From Abyssibacter profundi (GTDB taxonomy: Bacteria; Pseudomonadota; Gammaproteobacteria; Nevskiales; OUC007), in assembly GCF_003151135.1 (NCBI RefSeq), contig NZ_QEQK01000010.1:1-64000 (forward strand): a DNA stretch of 64,000 bases, read 5' to 3'. This document shows positions 54,182 to 62,446 of the stretch, piece after piece. Below the pieces are notes generated by a model. That model saw only the letters and a list, made by a program, of their open reading frames with translations. It ran no database searches and was not told the origin of the DNA. A program made the translations under genes and the position numbers. The first letter of the stretch is position 1. Each line of letters opens with the position of its first letter.

Positions 54182-55597
54182 TTAGTGAGATGCGGTCGTC
54201 GCGCTGGCGGACCCCGTTTCGGTCCCGCTGTCGCGCCCACCGGTCATGGCGAACTTGAGAAAAGGTTCTCGGCGCTGAACGCGCGCGTCGTACTCCTTCT
54301 CCGCCACGGCATTGCCTTCGGCACGCATGGCGTCATCCAGCTGTGGCTGAAGCTGGGCGATAAAGGCCTCGGCGCCGTCCACTTCGTTGGTTTCGGCGAT
54401 CCGTGCGAAGGCATAGGCATAGGCGGGATTGGCCTTGACCACCCGGTTCTCGGAGTAGAAGCGCGCCAGGTCGAGGTCGGCCCGGCGATACCCGGCCCGT
54501 GCGGCATCCAGCAGTAGCGGGGCCGCCCGGGTGTACTGGGCGTCACCGGCGAACCCCCGCATGTAGTAGCGCGCCAGGGAGAACTTGCCCGCCGGCAGGG
54601 CCTCGGCCGCCTGCTTGAGATAGTCCTCCGCGCGGTCCGGATCGATCTCCACCAGGGTGCCATTCATGTAGGCACGGCCCAGCGTCAGCGCCGCCTCGGC
54701 GGAACCGGCTTCGTGGGCCCGTTCCAGCATGCCGATGGGATCGGCATCCTCGATCAGGTCAGGCCGGTCAACGAGCAGGTCGCCCAGCCGGGCCAGTGCC
54801 TTGACGCGACGCTTGGCGGCAATCTCCAGCAGCTCGGCTGCACGCAACTGCTCCGGCGGCTGTGGCACGTCGTTGGTCAGCAGCGCCGAGGCCATCGCGT
54901 AGAGCAGGTCGGCATCCACGTCACGGCTGGGATACCGGGACAGGGCCTGATCGATCAACGCATCCATCCGCTCATCGTTCTGGCCCATGCGCGCATTGAG
55001 CACCAGGTCCGGCAGACAATCGTCCACCCGGCGGTAATGTCTGGAACACAGCTGAATCAGCTGGATGAAGTTCTCGCGTACACCATCGTTCTTGCGGTAC
55101 CAATCGATGACGGTGGCGATGTTGTCCGGGTCATCGGTTTCCAGCGCTTCCCCGAGCAACCGGCCGATTCGCGCATCGTCCACCAAGCCGGGGAAATCCC
55201 GATAGAGGCGAATGATCCGACGCAGGGCGTCCGGATGGCCCTGCTTCTTGAGCCGGACCAGCGCCTGTTCGGCGTTCAGCAGATGCTGCGGGTCACCGGT
55301 TTCAAGAAACCGCAGACGAGCCAGCGGTTCGATATCGAGCGGGTAGGCCGACACCGACGCCTCGTACCATCGAATGGCCTCCAGTCGCGACTTGGGCGTG
55401 TTGGCCTGCTTGTAAAGCCGCGCGAGGTAGTGCTGGGCTTCAACGTAACCGGCCTTGGCCAGCGGGCGCAGATTGGCTTCGGCCCGTTCGACCTCGCCGG
55501 CCTCCAGCGCCCGGATGCCACGCTCCAAATCGGGCAACAACACCGCTTGCGTCACCAGCGGCGTGCATAGCAGCAGCAATGTGACTAGGTGACGCAT
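54182..55597 (-). CDS. algK: Alginate biosynthesis TPR protein AlgK
   Basis: 471 residues, TPR/Sel1-like helical repeats (AGYVEAQHYLARLYKQ, GSAEAALTLGRAYMNG, AGYRRADLDLARFYSEN), as in AlgK, which recruits AlgE to the outer membrane. The N terminus MRHLVTLLLLCTPLVTQAVL is a signal peptide without a proper lipobox; the only Cys is in the core at residue 11. Pseudomonas AlgK is a lipoprotein, so membrane attachment here may differ. Confidence 0.88.
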   Translation of the reverse strand: MRHLVTLLLLCTPLVTQAVLLPDLERGIRALEAGEVERAEANLRPLAKAGYVEAQHYLARLYKQANTPKSRLEAIRWYEASVSAYPLDIEPLARLRFLETGDPQHLLNAEQALVRLKKQGHPDALRRIIRLYRDFPGLVDDARIGRLLGEALETDDPDNIATVIDWYRKNDGVRENFIQLIQLCSRHYRRVDDCLPDLVLNARMGQNDERMDALIDQALSRYPSRDVDADLLYAMASALLTNDVPQPPEQLRAAELLEIAAKRRVKALARLGDLLVDRPDLIEDADPIGMLERAHEAGSAEAALTLGRAYMNGTLVEIDPDRAEDYLKQAAEALPAGKFSLARYYMRGFAGDAQYTRAAPLLLDAARAGYRRADLDLARFYSENRVVKANPAYAYAFARIAETNEVDGAEAFIAQLQPQLDDAMRAEGNAVAEKEYDARVQRREPFLKFAMTGGRDSGTETGSASATTASH

Positions 55598-55601
55598 GGG
55601 C

Positions 55602-56780
55602 TCAGCTCTCGCTGGCGACTGCTGACGGCAGCGCGTCCGTCGTGAAGTCGCCCAATCGGGGCATGAACGCAGGCGTCATCATCGACACCTCGGCCGGCCG
55701 GTTGATGAAGTCGGTGGGCAAGGCGTTCTTGGGCTTGACGATGACTTCCAGCACGGCGTCGGTGGACACACCGCTGGCATGCGCCACCCGGACGATCTCA
55801 CCGGGAATGGACCCGTCGGTTCCGGCCAGCGAGACTCGGACCTCGCGGCCGGGTTTCAGGTCTCCCAGTCGCTTATAGCCAAAGCGCGCCACGACCAACG
55901 GCTCGCGGTCCATGTCCACCAGCTGGAACACTTGCTGGCCCTTGCCGACAAACTGACCATTGCCGACGAGCATGCGCTGCACGCGGCAGTTGCAGGGGCT
56001 GGTCACCGTGCCCTTGATCGTGTCTTCGAGCAGATCATTCAATCGCTGGCTGCTGAGGTTCGCCGCCATGGCTTCACTGCGGACGATCTCGAGCATGGGG
56101 GTTTCAAACGTGCCTAGCGGCGCCCCCTTTTCCACGCGGCTGCCCTCCTCGACCAAGCTGCGGAACGTGCCCTCCCGCGGCATGGTGACCGGAAAGCTGG
56201 CGCCCTCGACCGTGGCCACCGATGAGCTGGTGACGAACATCAGGCCGTAGAGCTCGGATGCCACGTACCCCAGCGCCATCACGCCGATCACAAAGCTGGC
56301 CGCGGTACCGAGCCAGGCGCGGGTGCGGCTACGCGGTTCGCCGCGGGCGGTCTTAGCCTGACGCGGGGCGACAAAGTTCTCACGGTTCATCGAATGCAGC
56401 ACATCACCCGCGTCGACCACCTCACCGCTGAGGTAGGCGGTGATCAGCTGGCGTAGCGAGACGATGGCCGTGCGGTCGAGATTATCGAACGCGGCACAGA
56501 TGTAGCCGTCCTCTTCCCGGACGACCACGAACTGGATCGGGATGGTGATTCCGATGCCTTCGAGGCTGACCGACACCGTGCCCTGCAGGCGCTGGCCCAT
56601 CTCGAAGCGGCCGGATTCCGGTGCGAATGACAGCCCGCCAACCGAGAGGTCGCGAATGTCGTGTTTTTGAACCGATCCGTCGTCCCTGCGGATGCGCAGC
56701 GCAGCGGGTAGCCGAACCCGGACATACTGTCGTTGCGTCTCGGATTCGTGGACGACATCGGGTTGATTACGTTGAGTCAT
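55602..56780 (-). CDS. alg44: Alginate co-polymerase Alg44 (PilZ, c-di-GMP receptor)
   Basis: 392 residues. PilZ domain with R17-Q-Y-V-R21 and D44-L-S-V-G-G49, the two c-di-GMP contact motifs at the same numbering as in Pseudomonas Alg44. One membrane segment (WLGTAASFVIGVMALGYVAS) then a periplasmic membrane-fusion-like domain (MPREGTFRSLVEEGSRVEKG). It activates Alg8 when c-di-GMP is bound, so polymer formation here is expected to follow c-di-GMP. Confidence 0.94.
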   Translation of the reverse strand: MTQRNQPDVVHESETQRQYVRVRLPAALRIRRDDGSVQKHDIRDLSVGGLSFAPESGRFEMGQRLQGTVSVSLEGIGITIPIQFVVVREEDGYICAAFDNLDRTAIVSLRQLITAYLSGEVVDAGDVLHSMNRENFVAPRQAKTARGEPRSRTRAWLGTAASFVIGVMALGYVASELYGLMFVTSSSVATVEGASFPVTMPREGTFRSLVEEGSRVEKGAPLGTFETPMLEIVRSEAMAANLSSQRLNDLLEDTIKGTVTSPCNCRVQRMLVGNGQFVGKGQQVFQLVDMDREPLVVARFGYKRLGDLKPGREVRVSLAGTDGSIPGEIVRVAHASGVSTDAVLEVIVKPKNALPTDFINRPAEVSMMTPAFMPRLGDFTTDALPSAVASES

Positions 56781-56807
56781 GATCCTGATTCCCTGGATGA
56801 AACGCCG

Positions 56808-58274
56808 CTAGACGACGAAAAAGACAAAAGCCATGAAGATGCTGGCGGCCGATGCCGTCATGGCCCGTGAAGACCAGCGGTTGAAGGCCGCCTGAAAGCG
56901 CCCGAGCTCGCGGACAAGCTTGGTGTCCTGGCGAGTCCAGGACTGTTGGTCCAACCGGTTGAAGACATAGATCTTCACCAGCGAACCGACGATCTGGGAG
57001 TAGTACAAAAGCACCGGGAACATCGGCCCCACCGGGTGCCCGGTACACCGCAACACAAGAGTGATGGCCAGCCGGGTCAGGCCGATCCACAGCACGTAGC
57101 CAACGAAGATCGCCCAGCCGTAGTACAGGGCCCCGACAATGGACACGGCCAGCCCGAACAGGCTCGTCCACATGGAGATGCGCTGATCCCACAGCACGTA
57201 CCAGGTGAACCAGCCCAACCGGCCAGGACCCAGCTTGGTCGCACGGGAGTTCTGACGCAGCGAGTTGCCGTACCAGCGGAACATCAATTTGCGGCTGGCT
57301 CGCCAGAAGGATTTGTCCGGCGGGTGCTCCACGGTATGGATGGCCGCATCGGGCGTGTAGTAGGTGTCAAAGCCCTGGCGAACAAGACTGAACCAGCTGG
57401 ACTTGTCGTCTCCGGTCAGGAACGCGAAGCGACCCAGTCGCCAGTGGTCCAGCGAATCGGACTGCACATCCTCGATGAACTCGGGGGAGGTGATGATCGA
57501 AGCCCTGAACACCGACATGCGCCCGGTCAGCGTCAGCACGCGCTTGGACAGGGCCATGGAGCACATGTACATGTGCCGCTGGGCAAAGCGCAGGCGATGC
57601 CATTCACGCATGAGCCGCGAGCCCTCAACGCTGCAGAACTCATTGGTGGTGAGCGCACCCACCTTAGGGAACAACGCGAAATAAGGCGCGGTTCTGCGGA
57701 CGATGCCGGGCTCGATTACGGTGTCACCGTCGATCACGGCGGCAATCGCGTCCGGCGGCGGCGCCGAGCGCGAAATGGCGCGAAAACCGTGGGCCAAGCC
57801 GTCCCGTTTACCGGTACCGGCGATACGCACGATGCGCAGCTCGATCCGGCCCTCGGGGTCTACCTTCTGGTGCAGGGCGCGGATCAGACCTTCGTCGCCA
57901 TACTCGACAATCGAGGCCACGACAGTGGCAGGCAAGCCACAGGTCAGCGCCTCTTGAAACGCGGCCATGTACACGCGGGCCGTGGTCCGTGGTTCGATCC
58001 GAAAACTGGTGACCAGGAGATACACGTGACTGGGCATGGCCGCCTCGCCCATGGCCTGCACCTTGCGGCGGGCAGCGGGGTAGGCGACATGGGTGAACCA
58101 CATAGCCCGGAGAAAGTGGTAGATGCCCAGCGAGTAACGCCACAGGCCCACCGCACCGAGAATCAGAATGAACTCGGAATGCGCCGGGTCGAAATGGGTG
58201 TGGGGCAGCAGGGCGGCGATGAGCAGCAGTGCCGCGATATAGGTCGACCACCCAAGGATGTCTCGAAGACTCAT
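56808..58274 (-). CDS. alg8: Alginate polymerase Alg8
   Basis: 488 residues, GT2 glycosyltransferase with N- and C-terminal membrane helices. DxD-like site [13 protein letters not shown], acceptor motif [10 protein letters not shown] and [20 protein letters not shown] between them; [21 protein letters not shown] matches the family. Polymerises mannuronate from GDP-mannuronic acid. Second gene of the operon. Confidence 0.93.
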   Translation of the reverse strand: MSLRDILGWSTYIAALLLIAALLPHTHFDPAHSEFILILGAVGLWRYSLGIYHFLRAMWFTHVAYPAARRKVQAMGEAAMPSHVYLLVTSFRIEPRTTARVYMAAFQEALTCGLPATVVASIVEYGDEGLIRALHQKVDPEGRIELRIVRIAGTGKRDGLAHGFRAISRSAPPPDAIAAVIDGDTVIEPGIVRRTAPYFALFPKVGALTTNEFCSVEGSRLMREWHRLRFAQRHMYMCSMALSKRVLTLTGRMSVFRASIITSPEFIEDVQSDSLDHWRLGRFAFLTGDDKSSWFSLVRQGFDTYYTPDAAIHTVEHPPDKSFWRASRKLMFRWYGNSLRQNSRATKLGPGRLGWFTWYVLWDQRISMWTSLFGLAVSIVGALYYGWAIFVGYVLWIGLTRLAITLVLRCTGHPVGPMFPVLLYYSQIVGSLVKIYVFNRLDQQSWTRQDTKLVRELGRFQAAFNRWSSRAMTASAASIFMAFVFFVV

Positions 58275-58337
58275 ATCAACTCCCTGACCGTCGGGCTGGC
58301 GACCCGGGCTGTCGCCCGGATCGCCGACAGCCCGTCG

Positions 58338-59648
58338 CTACCAGCAGATGCCCTGGCGGGAGTGGTTGGACCGGTGGTTCATCAGCCCCACCAAGTCCAC
58401 CGCCATCTTGTCCTGTGGCAGATGCTCGTAGGCCTCGACGATCATGCGATCGCGGTTGCCCAGCACCATGAGCTTCGAGTCCCCGATCACCTCATCGATA
58501 TCCGAACGCAGCAGCGATGAGATGTGCGGAATCTTGGTATTGATGTAGTCGCGATTGGCGCCATGTACGCGGGCGTAATCGACGTTGCGATCAAAGATCG
58601 ACAACTCGAAACCCTTGCCGATGAGCGACTCGGCCAGCGTGACCATCGGCGACTCGCGCAGATCGTCCGTATCGGACTTAAAGCTCAACCCCAGCATGCC
58701 AACGCGGCGCTCACCAAAGGATTCGATGATTTGCAGCGCGCGGTCCACCTGCTGCTGGTTGCTACGCATGATGCCGGCGATCATCGGATGCTCGACATCA
58801 AGTCGGCCGGCCCGGTGCGTCAGCGCCCGGACATCCTTGGGCAGGCAAGACCCGCCAAAGGCGAAGCCCGGCTTCATGTAGTAGTCCGAGATATTGAGCT
58901 TGCGGTCCTGGCAGACGACTTCCATGACGTCGCGACCATCGATGCCCATGCTCTTGGCAATGTTGCCGATCTCATTGGCGAAAGTGACCTTGGCGGCGTG
59001 CCAGGTGTTGCAGGTGTACTTGACCATCTCCGCCACCTCGATGGGCTTGCGGATGATCGGGGCTGGCAATGCTTGATAGAGACGGTAAAGCTGATCGCCC
59101 GACCAGTTGTCCAGCTCGCCGATCACGGTCATGGGCGGCTCGCGATAATCCTTGATCGCCGTGCTCTCACGCAGGAACTCGGGGTTGACGCCCACGCCGA
59201 AATCTTCGCCGGCGCGCTTGCCACTCTCGGACTCGATGGTGGGGATGACGATTTGACGTGTCGTACCCGGCAGCACCGTGCTGCGCACGACCACGGTGTG
59301 CGCGGCCTGCTTGTGCTTGAGTGCACGCCCAATGTGTTCGGACACGGAACGCACGTAGCGCATGTCCAGGTCACCATTGCGCTGGCTGGGAGTGCCGACA
59401 CAGATCATGGACAAGTCCGTGTCGCGCACTGCCGCTTCGGCATCCGTCGTTGCGCGCAGCCGTCCGGCTTTGACCTGGCGACTGATCAGCTCGGCCAGCC
59501 CCGGCTCAACAATGGGCGATTCGCCCCGGTTGATCTGGTCAACCTTGCTGTCCGAGACATCGACACCCACGACTTCGTGACCATCCTCCGCGAAACACGC
59601 GGAGCAAACGGCCCCGACATAACCCATTCCAAAGATGCTGATACGCAC
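58338..59648 (-). CDS. algD: GDP-mannose 6-dehydrogenase AlgD
   Basis: 436 residues from a GTG at 59648 preceded by AGGAGAG. NAD-binding MRISIFGMGYVGAVCSACFA, catalytic cysteine in PGFAFGGSCLPKDVRALTH, and the C-terminal domain FKSDTDDLRESP. Commits GDP-mannose to alginate. First gene of the operon, with a sigma-54-type promoter about 105 bp upstream. Confidence 0.96.
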   Translation of the reverse strand: MRISIFGMGYVGAVCSACFAEDGHEVVGVDVSDSKVDQINRGESPIVEPGLAELISRQVKAGRLRATTDAEAAVRDTDLSMICVGTPSQRNGDLDMRYVRSVSEHIGRALKHKQAAHTVVVRSTVLPGTTRQIVIPTIESESGKRAGEDFGVGVNPEFLRESTAIKDYREPPMTVIGELDNWSGDQLYRLYQALPAPIIRKPIEVAEMVKYTCNTWHAAKVTFANEIGNIAKSMGIDGRDVMEVVCQDRKLNISDYYMKPGFAFGGSCLPKDVRALTHRAGRLDVEHPMIAGIMRSNQQQVDRALQIIESFGERRVGMLGLSFKSDTDDLRESPMVTLAESLIGKGFELSIFDRNVDYARVHGANRDYINTKIPHISSLLRSDIDEVIGDSKLMVLGNRDRMIVEAYEHLPQDKMAVDLVGLMNHRSNHSRQGICW

Positions 59649-59752
59649 GTCACTCTCCTAAGAAGGCAAAACCAATCCATGTCCCTTCCCCCAATCGAGA
59701 GTCGATTGCCACGTTCCCGCACCGACGAAAGCGCCGGCTTGCCAGACAAGTG

Positions 59753-59767
59753 GCAACCTCAGTGCCA
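59753..59767 (-). promoter_or_regulatory. Sigma-54 (RpoN) promoter of algD
   Basis: Minus strand TGGCAC-TGAGG-TTGC: the invariant GG and GC are exactly 10 bp apart, as required for -24/-12 promoters. The transcript would start near 59741 and have a leader of about 93 nt. algD of Pseudomonas is known to be read by AlgU and RpoN. I found no convincing AlgU (GAACTT-N16/17-TCTGA) box in this gap. Confidence 0.65.
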
Positions 59768-59884
59768 AATTGGATTCAGCTTTACGTATCAACCACTTGC
59801 GGTGCTGCACTGCGGAAGCGCGGATCGTGACCAGCGGCAAATGCGGCTTTTCTGTCGCCAATGACCAACAGCCGAAACCCCGGC

Positions 59885-59918
59885 CAACACTATGTGGTTG
59901 TTTTTAAAGTGAGTGTTG
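59885..59918. promoter_or_regulatory. Spaced inverted repeat upstream of the algD promoter
   Basis: CAACACT and AGTGTTG stand 20 bp apart, centred about 160 bp upstream of the predicted algD start, a usual place for an enhancer-binding protein of a sigma-54 promoter. The DNA between is AT-rich (TTTTTAAA), unlike its surroundings. Confidence 0.35.
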
Positions 59919-60223
59919 ACTGTCTCTGAAGAAAGACATCCGTTTAGCGGTGATTGAATGATCAGACCCGCGGGCCATCGTCTCCCGCGCCGGAATGGCT
60001 CGCGCCATCCAACCATCGCGCGATATCCGTAGGGCCGGCCGGCCGTTGTCGGGTAGCCGATCTGCGACAGAGCGAGCGTCGGTCATGCCGATCAACCCGA
60101 GTGGCTGGGCTGCGGGGACGCTTGGTGGACGCCAGCCTTCGGCCGGGTCACGTCGGAGGCTGGGATGACTGCGGCCGACACCCCGAGGCGGCGTCGCTCC
60201 GGCCTGTCAGTCAGCAGATCTGG
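59919..60223. other. Long non-coding leader between the regulator and algD
   Basis: With the promoter region this is a gap of 575 bp (59649-60223) without a convincing gene on either strand. Long gaps upstream of algD are usual and hold regulator sites; apart from the sites listed, I see no clear motif, tRNA or terminator here. Confidence 0.5.
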
Positions 60224-61123
60224 CTACCGCGCCGATGGCTCCCGAGTCGGACGCGCCGGTTCATCGGCGCTGCCGGGGCCTGCCGGGTCATCCCGGTCTT
60301 CCACAACAGTTTGGGGCAAGGCCACGCCGTCCAGCTCGGGCAGAGCGCTCTCTGGCTGACCGTCCAGCATGGAGGGATCGACCGCCAGCGGAGAGGCGCC
60401 CTCAATCCAGCTTGTGTCCAAGTCCAGATATTCCTCGTTCATTCGGGCGAGCTGCTTGAGCCGCCGCGCATCGAGAATACGAACCTGGCCTCGGCGCATG
60501 TCGACGACGCCCGTTTCGCGCAGGCGGCGAACCACCCGTGAAATATGCACTGACGTCAGCCCCAGGGCGTCTGCCAGTTGCTGCTGGGTCAGCGGCATCT
60601 CGAATCGGTCTTCACGCAGCGTGCAGCTGTCTTCCAGGCGCTGTTTGATCTCCAGCAGAAAATGACAAACCCGCGACAGTGCGTCACGGCGACCCAAGTC
60701 GAAAATTCGTTCCGACAGAATGGCCTCACGACGCATGGCAATCAGGACGAAAACGCCAGACAGTCGCGGTGCTTGCTGGAACATGGTGTTCAATCGACTT
60801 CGGGGAAACGGACATACGGTGGTATCCGTCACTGCACGCAAGGTCGACAACCGACGCGCAAACGCGACTTCGCGGGTGCCGATAATGTCGCCCGGCAGAT
60901 GAATATCGACGATCTGGCAATGGCCCGCATCGTCCGTGATCTCGCTGGCACACCAACCGCTGGAGACCACGAACAAGTCGTTACAAGCACTACCCTGCTC
61001 GGCAACCACGGCCCCAGCGGAGACGTCTTGCGGATGCTCTTCCAAAGCACGCAAAAACATCCGATCTGCCTCGGACAGAGACACCAGCCGATCATACGAC
61101 TGAACAAGGCAACTGTCGGCCAT
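60224..61123 (-). CDS. Crp/Fnr-family transcriptional regulator
   Basis: 299 residues from the ATG at 61123; ATG/TTG codons five or six codons upstream are possible. Cyclic-nucleotide-like jelly roll (GAVVAEQGSACNDLFVVSSG, HLPGDIIGTRE), long dimer helix, then a Crp-type helix-turn-helix: EMPLTQQQLADALGLTSVHI and SRVVRRLRETGVV. No FNR-type N-terminal Cys set. About 70 extra residues, acidic and Pro/Asp-rich, follow the DNA-binding domain. It is encoded directly upstream of algD on the same strand, so it may control the alginate operon. Confidence 0.85.
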   Translation of the reverse strand: MADSCLVQSYDRLVSLSEADRMFLRALEEHPQDVSAGAVVAEQGSACNDLFVVSSGWCASEITDDAGHCQIVDIHLPGDIIGTREVAFARRLSTLRAVTDTTVCPFPRSRLNTMFQQAPRLSGVFVLIAMRREAILSERIFDLGRRDALSRVCHFLLEIKQRLEDSCTLREDRFEMPLTQQQLADALGLTSVHISRVVRRLRETGVVDMRRGQVRILDARRLKQLARMNEEYLDLDTSWIEGASPLAVDPSMLDGQPESALPELDGVALPQTVVEDRDDPAGPGSADEPARPTREPSAR

Positions 61124-61290
61124 TGGATTCCCGGGCATCAAACCAATGTGTATCCCGCAGCAGCACCAGCGGCAAAACCCGTTCGTGCCGGCTGATGTCT
61201 ACCAGGGGCAATCTACGCGCCGGAACGGACAATCACCAGATGCTGTGAGCCACCGCCCTGTCCGCTCAGCCCCAGACGAGACCAAATCGG

Positions 61291-62334
61291 TCAGGCCAAG
61301 TTCCCAGGATGCCGGTTGGGTGCCACCGAACCGGTTTGCGGCTTTGTGGGCGGCTGCCGCCGCGAAGCGATAGGGCGAATATCCACGGAGTTGCCCGTTC
61401 CGAGGAAAATATCGCGGCCACCGCGGGCCACGAACAGGGCGGCATCAACAAACCGTTGCACCTGGTCGATGGTCACGGCCGGTACGTCGTGCGCCTCAAC
61501 GACTGTCCCGCCCACACTCACGGTAACGCGTCGGCTCGGCACATCGGCTCGCTCGATGTTCAGCAACTCCACGGCGCTGCGGATCTTTTCGCCCAAGGCC
61601 TCGACTTGCTGCGTGTCGTACCCGGGGACCAGCACGGCGAATTCGTCATTGACATAGCGCGCGACGGTGGCCCGCTCATCCGAGACCGTGTTTTGAATCG
61701 CTCTGGCGACATCCTGTAGGCAGTGATCGCCGTCGGTCTGGCCGTGGGCATCATTGAAGGATTCGAAAAAATCGACATCAATACGCAGCAATGCAAATGG
61801 GCGGTCTCGCGGCGAGTCCGACGCCCAGAGCCGTGCCAACGCCTCATCGAAACCGCGACGATTGACCAGCTCGGTTAGATGGTCGTGGTAGACCTTGGAT
61901 GCCAGCTCATCGAGTTGAAAGCCTGCCGTGACCGCCTGGGTTTCCAGCGCCCGCTGCTGCTGCAACTGTTCCGTCACGTCGTGCTGAATCCCCAGAAAAT
62001 GGGTCAACCGTCCATCTGGGTTACGCACGGGAGAGATGCTCAACTCGTTCCAGAAGCGCGACCCATCCTTACGTAGGTTTTCCACCACAACACGACAATG
62101 CAGCCCGGACGCCAGCGCATCGCGCAGCCGGTCCAGCTCGGGTTGACGATCAAGCCCCTCGTTCAAGAATCGACAATCACGGCCGAGCACCTCGGCCTCG
62201 GCGTATCCGGTCATGCGAGCAAATGCATGATTGATAAAGACGATCGGGTGATCGCCCCCATCACCGACCTGGGTGATGACGACGCTGTCCGCCGAGTCCT
62301 GCACCGCACGCATGAGGACATTGACATCAAGCAT
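61291..62334 (-). CDS. LOV-domain (blue-light) GGDEF protein
   Basis: 347 residues. Residues 10-125 match LOV flavin domains: IVFINHAFARMTGYAEAEVL, GRDCRFLNEG with the photo-adduct Cys at 54, NLRKDGSRFWNELSISPV with both flavin-binding Asn, and THFLGIQHDVT with the C-terminal Gln. Residues 145-320 form a GGDEF domain whose signature reads RYVNDEF: GG is replaced by VN, Asp-Glu kept. RIDVDFFESFND supplies the metal Asp. So light sensing is likely; cyclase activity is uncertain. GGAGG seven bases before the ATG. Upstream of the Crp/Fnr gene and the alginate operon. Confidence 0.87.
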   Translation of the reverse strand: MLDVNVLMRAVQDSADSVVITQVGDGGDHPIVFINHAFARMTGYAEAEVLGRDCRFLNEGLDRQPELDRLRDALASGLHCRVVVENLRKDGSRFWNELSISPVRNPDGRLTHFLGIQHDVTEQLQQQRALETQAVTAGFQLDELASKVYHDHLTELVNRRGFDEALARLWASDSPRDRPFALLRIDVDFFESFNDAHGQTDGDHCLQDVARAIQNTVSDERATVARYVNDEFAVLVPGYDTQQVEALGEKIRSAVELLNIERADVPSRRVTVSVGGTVVEAHDVPAVTIDQVQRFVDAALFVARGGRDIFLGTGNSVDIRPIASRRQPPTKPQTGSVAPNRHPGNLA

Positions 62335-62446
62335 CGCAGCCTCCAGTTAAAAACCTCGGATCACCTTGCGCAGGGCCTTCTGGCGGCACCAGAACATAGG
62401 TTAGTTGCGTTCGAAATGAATTGAACAATCGCCGGTGGCGGCGCCG

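Noticed and set aside
57985-58005. tRNA T-loop-like GGTTCGATCC
   Set aside because: Lies inside alg8 and has no tRNA arms around it.
56946-58520. Long plus-strand frame of 524 codons opposite alg8
   Set aside because: Arg/His/Gln-rich shadow of the GC-rich third codon positions; alg8 on the other strand has complete motifs.
58524-59864. 446-codon plus-strand frame opposite algD
   Set aside because: Shadow of algD with no recognisable domain.
59940-60020. AlgU promoter upstream of algD (TCTGA on the minus strand near 59968)
   Set aside because: No GAACTT-like -35 at 16-17 bp upstream; the match is to one half only.
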